A stretch of DNA of 64,000 nt from Acidimicrobiia bacterium (GCA_009840735.1 VXNF01000038.1:1-64000), one strand, 5' to 3'. Positions 1-9,086 are shown, counted from the first letter of the stretch. Numbers and translations are program-made. Notes: a model not told the origin generated them from the letters alone.

Positions 1-23
1 TGACAAGCCACTCGCCCTCTTAA

Positions 24-272
24 TTACTTGCCGCTTGGATGGGGTGCGCGGAGATTTTTATATGTGGCCGGGGCAGAAGGCGGCAAGGGGTCGGGGGCCG
101 GAGGCGCTGCGAACGTGGTGGCCGGCGCCGCCTCGGAGGCCTCCACCGTGGTGTCGGTGCCCAGTTCGTCCTCGGTCGTCTCGTCGTCGCCGCCGCACTG
201 GCTCAAGATCAGCGCGCCGACCACCAGCATGGCCACGAGCCCGACTAGTCGGGCCGGCCGCGGGGGCGTCAC
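24..272 (-). CDS. small putative lipoprotein
   Basis: I do not recognise a family. From a GTG at 272 the product is 82 residues: a short basic stretch, a hydrophobic segment ending in ALILSQC (a plausible lipobox with the Cys about 26 residues in), then an acidic, Thr/Ala/Pro-rich tail. That layout fits a small secreted, lipid-anchored protein. The frame is open further upstream to a GTG at 350, but that start would put 26 extra residues before the signal peptide; a GGAAG lies just upstream of the 272 start. It lies 114-192 bp downstream of the ABC permease on the same strand and may be the last gene of that operon. Function unknown. Confidence 0.5.
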   Translation of the reverse strand: MTPPRPARLVGLVAMLVVGALILSQCGGDDETTEDELGTDTTVEASEAAPATTFAAPPAPDPLPPSAPATYKNLRAPHPSGK

Positions 273-464
273 CGCAGGCTTCCGCAGATCGGAGCATTCG
301 TGCAACAGGGCGCTGTCGGGAGCGAGTTTCCGCTTCGATTCCCAGATCACGGCCCGTACGCTATCCGGCCTCGGCTGCTCCCGTTGCGATACCTGCCGCC
401 TCCGAGCCGCTGACGCCCTCGGCCGGACCGCCGCTGCGACCCAATCAGAGGCTCAAGCAGCGAC

Positions 465-1433
465 TCAGGCAGATCGTCGCCGGCGAGTCCAGTTGTCCGC
501 CGCCACGGCCACGAGGATCACGCTGCCCTGGATGAGCCGCTGGACTATCGGGTCGATCTGGTGCAGGTTGAAGCCGTTCAGCATGAACGCCGTGAAGAAG
601 GCGCCGAACACGGTCCGCCACACGGCCCCCTCGCCTCCGGCAATGGACGTCCCGCCGACGATCACCGCCGTGAGCACAGCGAAGACGAAGCTGAAGTCGT
701 CACTCGGCTGCGCGGTGAGCGTCTTGGAGGCCGACAGAGCCCCGGAGAGGCCCGCCGCGGCACCGCTGAGCAGGAAGGTCGCCAGCACGATTCCCTGCAC
801 GCGCACGCCCGCGAGCCGCGCCGCCTCCGGGTTGCCGCCGGCGGCGAAGACGTGCCGGCCGAAACGCGTCCGCTCCAGCAGCACCCAGCACACCACGACG
901 ACGGCCACCGCAATCCAGGTGGCGTTCGTGACCCCGGCGGACCGTCCCCGCGCCACCTCGGAGAAGCCTCGGTCGGCGATCCTGATGATGCTGCGATCCG
1001 ACAGCAGAAAGCCGACTCCGTAGAACACGAAGGACGTGGCCAGCGTGGCGATGAACGAGTTGATTCGCACCCAGGCCACGACGACGCCGTTGAGCAGCCC
1101 GAACGCCGCGCCGATGGCGACCCCGCCGGCGATGGCGGCCACCGCCGAGCCCGACTCGTTGGCGATGAGGGCGGTGACGATGGCCGCGTTGATGTGGCTG
1201 GCCGAAACCGAGATGTCGAAGTGGCCGCTGATCAGCGTCAAGGTCAGGGCGGATCCGGCGATCAGCAACAGAGCCTGCTGGTCCAAGACGTTGCGGAGGT
1301 TCACGGCGGTGAGAAACACGTCGCTGGTCTGGCTCAGCAGCACGAACAGCGCCACTGTGACCCAGACGATGCCGAAGTCGGCGGGCCGCAGCCTCCGCAC
1401 CCGCCCCAGCACGGCCCCGCCGCTCGGACTCAT
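465..1433 (-). CDS. sugar-type ABC transporter permease (RbsC family)
   Basis: This 322-residue membrane protein has about nine hydrophobic segments and the BPD_transp_2 signatures of ribose/galactose-type importers, for example TLTLISGHFDISV after the second segment and TAVIVGGTSIAGGEGAVWRT near residue 255. It would form the inner-membrane channel, probably as a homodimer. Its start overlaps the end of the ATPase gene in an ATGA arrangement, so the two are probably translationally coupled. Only one permease gene is present, which is normal for this family. The substrate cannot be read from the permease; the hydantoinase, dipeptidase and DUF917 genes upstream suggest something other than a simple sugar. 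Confidence 0.9.
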   Translation of the reverse strand: MSPSGGAVLGRVRRLRPADFGIVWVTVALFVLLSQTSDVFLTAVNLRNVLDQQALLLIAGSALTLTLISGHFDISVSASHINAAIVTALIANESGSAVAAIAGGVAIGAAFGLLNGVVVAWVRINSFIATLATSFVFYGVGFLLSDRSIIRIADRGFSEVARGRSAGVTNATWIAVAVVVVCWVLLERTRFGRHVFAAGGNPEAARLAGVRVQGIVLATFLLSGAAAGLSGALSASKTLTAQPSDDFSFVFAVLTAVIVGGTSIAGGEGAVWRTVFGAFFTAFMLNGFNLHQIDPIVQRLIQGSVILVAVAADNWTRRRRSA

Positions 1434-2944
1434 GCAGCCGCCCCAAAGGCCAGTTCCATCACTTCGGTGCGGGTGGCCTCCGCCCCGTCCAGCTCGCCGA
1501 CTAAGCGGCCGCCCCTCATTACGAGGATCCGGTGCGCCAGACCCAGCACCTCCTCCAGCTCCGAAGAGACCACGAGGACGGCCATGCCCTCGCCGGCCAG
1601 ACCCGCCAGCACGTCGTAGATGCCGCGCTTGGCACCGACGTCCACGCCCCTCGTCGGTTCGTCGGCCAAGAAGAGCCGCGGGCGACCCACCAGCCAGCGG
1701 GCGAACAGCGATTTCTGCTGGTTCCCGCCGGAGAGTTCCGCCATCGCCGAGGCGATGGTGGCGCCGGTGAGGCCGACGGCTTCGGTGACCCGCCCGGCCG
1801 CCGCCCTCTCCCCGCCGGTGCGGACGAACCCGCCGGGGGCGACGAATCGGCCCAAGTGCGGAAGCGTCACGTTCTCGCGCACCGAGCGGCGCGGCAGCAG
1901 CCCGTCGGCCTTGCGCGACTCCGGCACCATAGCCACGCCGTCGCGGATAGCCCGGCGCGGCGAGCGGGGCGCGTGCGGCTCGCCGGCCAGCGTCATCGAG
2001 CCAGCGGTGGCGCGGTCCCTCCCGAAGATGCAGCGCAGCACCTCGCTGCGCCCCGAGCCCACCAGCCCCGCGAGGGTGACGATCTCGCCGGCCCGCACGT
2101 CGAAGCCGACCTCCTCGAACGACCCCGCCCGACTGAGACCCTGCACCCGCAGCACGACCGGGGCGGGCAGCTCACGGGGCCGCCGCGGCGGGAATGCGGC
2201 CTCGATGGCCCGCCCGACGATCCCTTCGATCAGCGACCGCCTGGTCTCAGCGGCGGCCGGGCCGCTGCGGATGGCTCGCCCGTCACGCAGGATCGTGACG
2301 TCGTCGGCCACAGCCAGCACCTCGTCCAGGAAGTGCGACACGTAGACGACCGTGACGCCCCGCTCGGCCAGCGAGCGGACCGTGCGACGCAGCGCCACAG
2401 CCTGCTCACTAGTCAGCCGCGCCGTCGGCTCGTCCATGACGATGAGCTCGGCGCGGCGAGCCAGCGCCCGCAGAATCTCGACGTTCTGCTGCTCGGCCAC
2501 CGGCATCCGTCCCACGGTTGCGTCGGGATCGGCCTCGATGCCACACTCCGCCACCAGCTCGGCGAAGCGCTCGGCGCCGCCGCGCACGAACGGTCCCCGG
2601 CGCGACTCGATCCCCAAGAACACGTTCTCGAGGACCGAGCGCGACGGCACCAGGGAGAGCTCTTGGGCCACCATCGTGATCCCCCTGTCCAGCGCCGCCC
2701 GCGGCGAGCGGAAGACCGTCTCAGCGCCGTGCAGCACCACCTGGCCAGCGTCGGGGGTCAGGACGCCCGCGAGGATCTTGCCCGCGGTGGACTTGCCCGC
2801 GCCGTTCTCGCCCACGAGGGCGTGAACGGTGCCGGCGCGGACCGCTAGGTCGACGCGGTCGAGAGCGACGGTGCCACCGAAGCGCTTGGTGACACCGCGC
2901 AGCTCGACGTGGGTCTGGGGGGTGGCTGGAGCTATCCGGCCCAC
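1430..2944 (-). CDS. ABC transporter ATP-binding protein with two ABC domains (RbsA/MglA type)
   Basis: This 504-residue protein carries two nucleotide-binding domains. The first has a good Walker A (GENGAGKST, about residue 45) and Walker B (LIVMDEPTARL). The second has the relaxed P-loop usual in this family (GLVGSGRSE), a full signature motif LSGGNQQK and LFLADEPTRGVDVG. It powers the importer formed with the adjacent permease and binding lipoprotein. The GTG start lies inside the end of the binding-protein gene (13-bp overlap), and its own end overlaps the permease start. This tight packing implies one transcript and coupled translation. Confidence 0.93.
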   Translation of the reverse strand: MGRIAPATPQTHVELRGVTKRFGGTVALDRVDLAVRAGTVHALVGENGAGKSTAGKILAGVLTPDAGQVVLHGAETVFRSPRAALDRGITMVAQELSLVPSRSVLENVFLGIESRRGPFVRGGAERFAELVAECGIEADPDATVGRMPVAEQQNVEILRALARRAELIVMDEPTARLTSEQAVALRRTVRSLAERGVTVVYVSHFLDEVLAVADDVTILRDGRAIRSGPAAAETRRSLIEGIVGRAIEAAFPPRRPRELPAPVVLRVQGLSRAGSFEEVGFDVRAGEIVTLAGLVGSGRSEVLRCIFGRDRATAGSMTLAGEPHAPRSPRRAIRDGVAMVPESRKADGLLPRRSVRENVTLPHLGRFVAPGGFVRTGGERAAAGRVTEAVGLTGATIASAMAELSGGNQQKSLFARWLVGRPRLFLADEPTRGVDVGAKRGIYDVLAGLAGEGMAVLVVSSELEEVLGLAHRILVMRGGRLVGELDGAEATRTEVMELAFGAAA

Positions 2945-4149
2945 TCAGCCTCGAAGTCGTCGGCGTTGTACTGGAACATCAGGCCGCCGTTGGGCACCGA
3001 CAGCGCCGGATCGACACCGCCGGTGTCGGTTCCGGCCAGGGCGGCCACCATGGCCTCCATCGCCAGCCGGCCTTCGGTGTAGGGAGCGCCGAAAAGTCCG
3101 GCGTACCAGCGCCCGTCCTGCACAGCCTCCACGGCGTAGCTGCTGCCGCCGAAGCCGATGATGCGCACGTCGTCCATGCCGGCCTCGCTGAGCGCGATCT
3201 CCGCGCCCTGCATCGACTGATCGGCACCCACCACGACGTGGATGTCGGGGGTCGAGACGATGACGTCCTGCATCGCCGCGAGCCCCACGTCGGGGCCGAG
3301 GTACTGACCTTCGGCCTCGGCCACCACGTTGATGTTCGAGCCGGCGGTGACACTGTCCCAGCCTTGGCGGATGGCCTCGTCCAGGGGGATGCCGCGGATC
3401 CCGTAGAAGTACACCACGTTGCAGGGATCGAAGTCGGCGCAGGTCTCAAGGGTGATCTGACCGATTCGCTCGCCGCGCACCAGCGGCGGCTCGAAGACGG
3501 CGGCGGCCACGCCGGGCACTTGAGGCTCGACGTCGCTGAAGTCCTCACCCACGACCTGGTTCAAGAACACCATCTCGATCCCGGCGGCCAGGGCGTCCTC
3601 GACGTCGGGGATCGACCCGGCACCGACCAACGAGACGAGGATGATGCCGTCGTACTGGCCAGTGGCGATGACGTCCTGGAATTGCTGCTGCTGCAACGCG
3701 GCGTCGAACTGCGCGTCGAACTCGACCATCTCGATGTTGTTGGCGGCCGCCACCGTCTCCATCGCCTCCTTCGACGCGGCCAGCCAGGTGTTGGCGCTGC
3801 TGGCCGAGAGATAGGCCACCTCGACCGGCTCGGCGGGCTCAGCGGGCGGAGGCGGAGGCTCCGGCGCGGGAGGCGGAGGCTCCGGCGCGGGAGGCGGAGG
3901 CTCCGGCGCGGGCGCGGGCGGCTCGGGTGCGGGGGCAGGGGGTTCCGGCGCAGGCTCGGGCGCAGGCGGCGGTTCGGGCGCAGGCTCGGGAGTCGCTGCG
4001 GGCGCCGGAGCGGGCGCGGCGGGCTCAGAATCGGAGTCGCTGCCGCAGGCCGCCGCAACCAACACGGCGGCGAGTAGCGAGAGCGCAAAGGCCCGAGCCC
4101 GCGCACCTCCCCGATGTGCCTGGCGGCGTGTGATCTGGGTCTCAGTCAT
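2932..4149 (-). CDS. substrate-binding lipoprotein of the ABC importer, with Pro-rich tether
   Basis: The 405-residue protein starts at ATG 4149, preceded by GGAGAG at good spacing; the upstream in-frame start at 4179 has no such site. A signal peptide ends in the lipobox VAAAC (Cys35). Residues about 43-108 are an almost pure Pro/Glu/Ala tether. The rest is a periplasmic-binding fold of the ribose/xylose type (Peripla_BP_4), with VAYLSASSANTWLAASKEAM at its start and GADQSMQGAEIALSEAG later. It captures the solute outside the membrane and delivers it to the permease. The ligand is unknown; the link to hydantoin-type catabolism rests on gene context only. Confidence 0.88.
   Translation of the reverse strand: MTETQITRRQAHRGGARARAFALSLLAAVLVAAACGSDSDSEPAAPAPAPAATPEPAPEPPPAPEPAPEPPAPAPEPPAPAPEPPPPAPEPPPPAPEPPPPPAEPAEPVEVAYLSASSANTWLAASKEAMETVAAANNIEMVEFDAQFDAALQQQQFQDVIATGQYDGIILVSLVGAGSIPDVEDALAAGIEMVFLNQVVGEDFSDVEPQVPGVAAAVFEPPLVRGERIGQITLETCADFDPCNVVYFYGIRGIPLDEAIRQGWDSVTAGSNINVVAEAEGQYLGPDVGLAAMQDVIVSTPDIHVVVGADQSMQGAEIALSEAGMDDVRIIGFGGSSYAVEAVQDGRWYAGLFGAPYTEGRLAMEAMVAALAGTDTGGVDPALSVPNGGLMFQYNADDFEAEWAG
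3848..3910. repeat. three exact 21-bp tandem repeats in the tether of the binding lipoprotein
   Basis: Three perfect copies of a 21-bp unit lie end to end at 3848-3868, 3869-3889 and 3890-3910. Each encodes seven residues of an A-P-E-P-P-P-P pattern. Flanking codons are diverged versions of the same unit, so the tether has probably grown by slippage. Confidence 0.95.
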
Positions 4150-4216
4150 GGCTCTCTCCGGTCGGGTGGGTGGCGACAAACGTCGTTGCGATTGTAGGCG
4201 GTGTGCCCCACGGGTC

Positions 4217-5218
4217 TCACTCGGGTAGCTGCGTCCGGAAGAACCGCAGCACGTTCCCCCCGGCGAGGAGGGCGGCGCGCTCGGCGCCGAACCGTTCGAT
4301 AAGCCGCTCAGACAGCAATGCGAAGTCGGCGGACGCCTTCAGATCCTCGATGTGAACAAGGTCTCCGGGGCGCAGCAGCAGTTGGCGTCCGAGGATCGGG
4401 TCGACCTGATCCAGCAGGTCGAAGATGAAGTCGGCGCCGATCCCCACCGCGCCCTCGCCGACGACCGAGACGGCGTGTTCCAAATGGTCGACGTACTGCT
4501 CGATGGTGGGGCACCCCGAGGCGGCTACGAAGCGCCCGGTGGCGTTCATGGCCACGAACCCGCCGGCGTCGACCACGAGCCTCAGCTCGTCGTCGCTGAG
4601 GTTGCGAGGGTGGTCGCAGAGAGCGCGGCACGAGGAGTGCGACGCCACGAACGGCTCAGCGGTCACCTCGGCCAGGTGCGCCAACCCGTGCGACGAGAGG
4701 TGGCTCACGTCCAGGACCATCCCCAGCCGGTCCATCTCGGCCACGGCCTCGACGCCGAGGCTGGACAGCCGGCCGCCGGAGTCGGTCTCACCCACCCCGT
4801 CGGCCAGCATCGTTCGGCGGTTCCAAGTGAGAGACGCCATCCGCACGCCGAGACGCCACATGGTCTCGATCATCGCCAGCGACGAACCCACCGGCTCGGC
4901 CCCTTCCAGCGCCAGTAGCAGCCCGATCCGCCCGTCGCTCAGGATCCGGTCCAGATCGCCGGCCGTCTCGACGATCCCCACGTCGTGGGCGTGCAACGCG
5001 GCGATCTCGCGGGCCAGTTCGAGAATCTCCAAGGTGCGGCGCAGCGCCCCCTCGCCGATGAACTGCTCCTCGGTGAAGATCGGCAGCACCTGCAACGCAA
5101 CGCCGCCGGCCCTCAGCCCCGGCAGCCAGTCGTCGCCGAAGGGGTCCGCTGCCCCGCGTTCGCGCCGATGCTGGCAGGCCAACAGCAGGTCGTTGTGGCA
5201 GTCGGCGACCGCGAGCAC
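4217..5218 (-). CDS. membrane-dipeptidase family hydrolase (peptidase M19)
   Basis: The 333-residue protein matches the M19 amidohydrolase pattern. It has DCHNDLL at the N-terminus (metal ligands His and Asp), a Glu in LLLALEGAEP (bridging metal ligand), LGVRMASLTWN, VLDVSHLS, SHSSCRAL, GIGADFIFD and a C-terminal GGNVLRFF. These enzymes use two zinc ions to cut dipeptides and some cyclic or N-acyl amides. The gene starts with GTG 13 bp after the hyuA-like stop and ends 67 bp before the binding-lipoprotein start, so it sits inside the catabolic operon. It may finish hydrolysis of a ring-opened amide made by the neighbouring enzymes; that role is inferred. Confidence 0.87.
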   Translation of the reverse strand: MLAVADCHNDLLLACQHRRERGAADPFGDDWLPGLRAGGVALQVLPIFTEEQFIGEGALRRTLEILELAREIAALHAHDVGIVETAGDLDRILSDGRIGLLLALEGAEPVGSSLAMIETMWRLGVRMASLTWNRRTMLADGVGETDSGGRLSSLGVEAVAEMDRLGMVLDVSHLSSHGLAHLAEVTAEPFVASHSSCRALCDHPRNLSDDELRLVVDAGGFVAMNATGRFVAASGCPTIEQYVDHLEHAVSVVGEGAVGIGADFIFDLLDQVDPILGRQLLLRPGDLVHIEDLKASADFALLSERLIERFGAERAALLAGGNVLRFFRTQLPE

Positions 5219-5231
5219 AGCGAGCGGCGCC

Positions 5232-6803
5232 TCAGGCCAGCGGGCCCGCCGCCTTAACCATGACCCGACACCCTTGGCCCGGCACGTAGGTCATCGGAAC
5301 CTCGGTGACGCTGCTGACGCGGACCCGGTCGGCGTCGGCGCCGGCGCGCACCGCGGCTTCGACGGCCCGGGCGCGTGCGTCGTCCAGGCACTCGTCCCGG
5401 CTGGAGGACTCGTAGCTGTAGACGCGGTCCACCGAGCCGGACGCCTCGGCTATCCCGGCGCCGTAGGCGTTGGCCACCGACTGATGCCGGGGCCGGATCA
5501 CCTCTGACACTCCCGGAATCGCCTCGGAGACCAGGTGGGCGCCACCGCCGACGGCCAGCAGCGGGAGCGCCGCCCGGGTGGACTTCATCCGGTCGCTCAT
5601 GATCGAGATCTGCTCATCGACCCAGCTGAGGGCCGAGCCCACCAAACCGTCGTCGATGCCCTCAACCAGTGCTGGATCGCCGAAGCCGGTCAGCCGGCCT
5701 GCGGCCAGGGAGACGTCCGAGAGCGTGAGGGTGTCGCCATCGACGCAGATCGCCTCGGTGGCAACCGCGTAGCCCACCGAGTCCGGGCCGATGCGCAGGC
5801 CCTCCGAGCCTTCTCGCACCACGGTCCCCCCGCCGAGGCCCATGGAGATCAAGTCCGGCATGCGGAAGTTGGTCCGCACCCCGCCGACCTCCACGGCCGC
5901 CGAGGACTGCCGCGGGAAGCCGCCCACCAGGATTCCGGCGTCGGCGGAGGTGCCGCCCACGTCGATGACGACCGCGTCGTCCACGCCGGCGAGGGCACAG
6001 GCGCCGCGCATCGAGTTCGTCGGCCCCGACCCCAGGGTCAGGACCGGGTAGCGGCCCGCCTCGGCGGCCATCATCAGCGTGCCGTCGTTCTGGGTGAGGT
6101 AGGCGTCCACGTCGAGGCGGCGCTCGGCTAGGGCCTCCTGGAAGCCGCTGATCACACTCGTGGCGACGCTCAGCAGCGCCGCGTTCAGGATCGTGGCGTT
6201 CTCCCGTTCGAGCAGTCCCAGCGAGCCGATCTCATGGCTGAGCGAGACCGGGAAGTCGGCGCCCAGCTCCTCCAGCAGCACGTCCCGGGCGCGCAGTTCG
6301 TGCTCGCTGGCGGCGGGGCTGAACGCCCCCGACACCGCCACCGAGCGGCACTCGGTCTGCACCGCCTCGGCGGCCAGGCGGCGCACCGCCTCGGTGTCCA
6401 GCGCCGCGATCTCCCGCCCGTCGTACTCGTGGCCACCCTCGATGATGGCGATGGGTCCGACCACCTCGGCGTGGATGTCCTCCGGCCAGGCGGCGCCCGG
6501 GCGCAGACCCAGCGATGACGGCGCCGCGAGGCGCAGCACCGCCACCTTGTCGAGCCCGCGCCGCTGAATGATGGCGTTGGCCGAGTGCGTGGTGCCCAGC
6601 ATGGCCTTGGAGACGCGGGAGCTGTCGAGGCCTACCAGCACCTTGTCGAGGGCGGCCCTAATGCCGTCGATCGGTTCGGCGGTGGTCGCCACCTTGACCG
6701 CCGCCAACACCTCGCCGGCGGTGTCGATCGCCACGGCGTCGGTGTTGGTGCCGCCGACGTCGATGCCGACGCGCAGATCCGGGCGGTCCGCTGCGCTGCT
6801 CAT
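5232..6803 (-). CDS. hydantoinase/oxoprolinase family protein (HyuA-like)
   Basis: This 523-residue ASKHA-fold protein opens with VGIDVGGTNTDAVAID (phosphate-binding loop 1) and has the second loop VVIDVGGTSADAGILVGG and GLGGGTVV further on. Family members use ATP to open five-membered cyclic amides such as hydantoins or 5-oxoproline. The length fits the short single-subunit subfamily that often accompanies DUF917, not the ~690-residue HyuA with a HyuB partner. No hyuB is present here. The ATG at 6803 overlaps the DUF917 stop as ATGA, which decides the start against a longer in-frame extension to 6890. Confidence 0.9.
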   Translation of the reverse strand: MSSAADRPDLRVGIDVGGTNTDAVAIDTAGEVLAAVKVATTAEPIDGIRAALDKVLVGLDSSRVSKAMLGTTHSANAIIQRRGLDKVAVLRLAAPSSLGLRPGAAWPEDIHAEVVGPIAIIEGGHEYDGREIAALDTEAVRRLAAEAVQTECRSVAVSGAFSPAASEHELRARDVLLEELGADFPVSLSHEIGSLGLLERENATILNAALLSVATSVISGFQEALAERRLDVDAYLTQNDGTLMMAAEAGRYPVLTLGSGPTNSMRGACALAGVDDAVVIDVGGTSADAGILVGGFPRQSSAAVEVGGVRTNFRMPDLISMGLGGGTVVREGSEGLRIGPDSVGYAVATEAICVDGDTLTLSDVSLAAGRLTGFGDPALVEGIDDGLVGSALSWVDEQISIMSDRMKSTRAALPLLAVGGGAHLVSEAIPGVSEVIRPRHQSVANAYGAGIAEASGSVDRVYSYESSSRDECLDDARARAVEAAVRAGADADRVRVSSVTEVPMTYVPGQGCRVMVKAAGPLA

Positions 6804-7876
6804 CGGGGCCGGTTGGGGAGGTCCACGAAATCCACTTCGTAGCCGAAGGCCGCCGGACCCACGAGCTCGAGCATCCCCGGTCGGTGCCACTCCGGCGCGC
6901 AGGGCATGCCGATCAGCACGACCCGGTTCCCGTACGCCAGGTACTCGGTGGTGATCGGCTCGAACGTCTCGCAGTCCAGAAGGCAGATGAGGTTCGGGGT
7001 GGTGACGACCGGCTCGTCGTCCAGCACGGCGATGAGGTTCTCGTTCTGCACCTCGACGCGCATGGTGCTGTCGCCGCCGTCGAGATCTTCAAGGATCACC
7101 GTCGAGCGGGCGAACCCTCCGGTGGTGCGGCGATCCAGGTCCACGACCTTGCCCCGGAAGAACTCCGTCGAGCCGGACTCGGCCAAGAAACGCTCCCAGG
7201 CGCCCTCCTCGGCCCGCTGGACGGCCTCGAGGAGTCCGCCGACCAGGTTGCAGTAGTCGAGGGAGCCGTGGATTCCGTGCTCGTCAATCTGCGCGGCGGT
7301 CAGCGGGTAGCAGCTGATGGCGTTGGCCAGTCCCAGCTGGATGACAGCGGCTCGGGCCAGCGACTCGGCAACATGGTTGTCGGTGGTCTCGAAGACGCAC
7401 TGGTTGCCTTTCTCGTCGGCGATGGACAGCGGGCCGGCCGGGAGGCCCGCCAGCGTGAAGACCGTCATCTCGATCTGCGGGAACGCCCGCCGCATGGAGT
7501 CGGCGTTCACGATCGGCAGCCCCATCTCGGCGGCGGTGGCGATGGGCAGCAGCGTGTTGAGCCCCCCCACCTCGATGGACATGATCGCCGCCGGCGCCTT
7601 GCCGAGGTAGGAGGCGAGCGCCTTCACCGAGCCCACGTACTCGGTGCCGGCCGGGAGCTTCTCGAGGATCACCGTCGGCGCCCCGATCACCGCGGTGGTC
7701 AGGACGAGCGCGTCGGGCGGGAGGTCGCCGGGGGCCGCGACCGGCACAGGGCCGTAGGTCTCCAGGGCCTGCTGCGCCACCAGTTTCGCCACGTACGGGT
7801 CGCCGCCGCCGCCAGCGCCCAGCAGCGTCGCCCCGAGACAGAGCGTCTCGATGTCCGCGGGCGTGAGGAGGTTCAT
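6800..7876 (-). CDS. DUF917 family protein (S-methyl-thiohydantoin desulfurase-like)
   Basis: The 358-residue product begins MNLLTPADIETLCLGATLLG followed by a glycine cluster GAGGGGDPY, the hallmark start of DUF917 (Pfam PF06032, whose domains are named after S-methyl thiohydantoin desulfurase). A GTG three codons upstream (7885) is an alternative; the ATG matches the usual family start. These proteins commonly sit beside HyuA-like proteins, as here, where the two genes overlap by ATGA. The partnership supports action on a cyclic (thio)hydantoin-like compound, but the exact reaction is not established from sequence. Confidence 0.85.
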   Translation of the reverse strand: MNLLTPADIETLCLGATLLGAGGGGDPYVAKLVAQQALETYGPVPVAAPGDLPPDALVLTTAVIGAPTVILEKLPAGTEYVGSVKALASYLGKAPAAIMSIEVGGLNTLLPIATAAEMGLPIVNADSMRRAFPQIEMTVFTLAGLPAGPLSIADEKGNQCVFETTDNHVAESLARAAVIQLGLANAISCYPLTAAQIDEHGIHGSLDYCNLVGGLLEAVQRAEEGAWERFLAESGSTEFFRGKVVDLDRRTTGGFARSTVILEDLDGGDSTMRVEVQNENLIAVLDDEPVVTTPNLICLLDCETFEPITTEYLAYGNRVVLIGMPCAPEWHRPGMLELVGPAAFGYEVDFVDLPNRPR

Positions 7877-7898
7877 GGAATGCACCGGCGGCAGGGGT

Positions 7899-8018
7899 TC
7901 AGCGCGGATCGACGTGCGGGATCGATTCGACGACCGGGATCCAAGAGAGTTCCCAGGCGCCGATGGGGGCGTCGTAGGAGTCTGTGCCCACGGGGTTGAT
8001 CCAGAGGATGCGCGTCAT
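7899..8018 (-). pseudogene. 5' remnant of an Asp/Glu (hydantoin) racemase-like gene
   Basis: An ATG at 8018 has a near-perfect ribosome-binding site (GGAGGT, 5-nt spacer) but is followed by only 39 codons. The first ~20 residues (MTRILWINPVGTDSYDAPIG) look like the N-terminus of the Asp/Glu racemase superfamily. The remaining 19 residues do not continue that pattern, and DUF917 begins 22 bp after the stop. Such racemases are frequent partners of DUF917/HyuA genes, so an internal deletion is the simplest explanation. It could instead be a genuine small protein or a translated leader feeding the DUF917 gene. Homology is recalled, not searched. Confidence 0.5.
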
Positions 8019-8084
8019 TCCCGACCTCCGCCCAGCGGCGCTGCCGACCGGCTCTCCGTCAGCCCGACGCTCCACCGAGCCAAC

Positions 8085-9086
8085 TCACGGCCCAACTCTA
8101 CGGCAAGTCGTCCTCTGCGGGACCGACGCCCACACAAGCTGCGCCGCCGCCAAGTCGGCCAGGGCGAAGCCGGCGGACTTGAACAGCGTTATCTGCTCGG
8201 GTCCGCTGCGACCGCCGTGACGCCCCGAGGTCAGGTCGGCAAGGTCGGCGGCCACGGCGGCCTGCTCGATCACACCCGCTGCGAGCGGGCCGGCGAGGTC
8301 GCCCGCCAGCACGGCGCCGGGGCGCGTGTCCACGAACACCGCAGCTCGCCGCACCGCCTCGTCGTCGGCCTCGCGCATGTCAGCGCGGAAGCCGCCGATC
8401 AGGTCCAGATGGACGCCCGGCGACAGCAGGCGCCCGGCGATAAGCGGCTCGGTGGCGCCGGTCACGCAGGTGATGAGTTCGGCTGCGGCCACCGCGGCGT
8501 CAAGAGCCGCCACCGCCCGAGCGGGCAGACCCCCGGCGGCCAGGGTCTCCGCCACAGCCGCGGCGCGCCGGGCGTTGCGGCCCCAGACCTCCAGCGACGT
8601 GACCCGGCGCTCGTGGGCGTGCGCCTCGGCCACGGCGCTCGCCAGCCGGCCCGTGCCGACCACGAGAAGCCTGGCGGCGTCGGGGCGGGCCAGGTAGCGA
8701 GCCGCCAGCGCCGAGACCGCTGCGGTTCGCCGCACGGTCAGTTCGTCGCCGTCGAGCGACGCTCGCAGCCGACCCGATCGACCGTCGAACAGCAGGTAGC
8801 CGGCGCTGATGCTGGAGGCGCCGCCGGTGGCGTTCGCCGGGAAGTACGTGACCGCCTTCACGCCGATCACATCGCCGGACCGCCAAGCCGGCATCAGCAG
8901 CAACGACCCTTGGGCGCCGTCCGGATGCGCCACGGGGTGGACATGCCTTTCCGGTGCCACGGCGCCGGGGTCGCCCAGCGCGTCGGCGATGGCCTCCATC
9001 AGTTTCGGCCAGGGCGTGGCCGCCCGGACCGCGCCCGCATCGAGGATTTCCACGCCCGCAGCCTCGCACAGAGACGCTGGCGCCAC
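8085..9086 (-). CDS. ornithine cyclodeaminase/mu-crystallin family protein
   Basis: The 333-residue protein has the family's N-terminal substrate region (VKAVTYFPAN, then a strand with SAGYLLFDGRSGRL) and a Rossmann segment with LLVVGTGRLASAVAEAHA. It ends with the typical ITLFKSAGFALADLAAAQ. Relatives are NAD(P)-dependent ornithine cyclodeaminases, alanine dehydrogenases, or imine (ketimine) reductases. It starts with GTG and heads the leftward operon, facing the molybdenum-hydroxylase operon across about 260 bp. In context it may process an amino acid or imine released by the upstream ring-opening enzymes; this is inference. Confidence 0.85.
   Translation of the reverse strand: MAPASLCEAAGVEILDAGAVRAATPWPKLMEAIADALGDPGAVAPERHVHPVAHPDGAQGSLLLMPAWRSGDVIGVKAVTYFPANATGGASSISAGYLLFDGRSGRLRASLDGDELTVRRTAAVSALAARYLARPDAARLLVVGTGRLASAVAEAHAHERRVTSLEVWGRNARRAAAVAETLAAGGLPARAVAALDAAVAAAELITCVTGATEPLIAGRLLSPGVHLDLIGGFRADMREADDEAVRRAAVFVDTRPGAVLAGDLAGPLAAGVIEQAAVAADLADLTSGRHGGRSGPEQITLFKSAGFALADLAAAQLVWASVPQRTTCRRVGP

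Noticed and set aside
3840-3960. Short regular repeats that could suggest a CRISPR-like array
   Set aside because: Units are contiguous 21-bp coding repeats without spacers, in frame within the binding-lipoprotein tether. No CRISPR array or cas gene was seen in the window.
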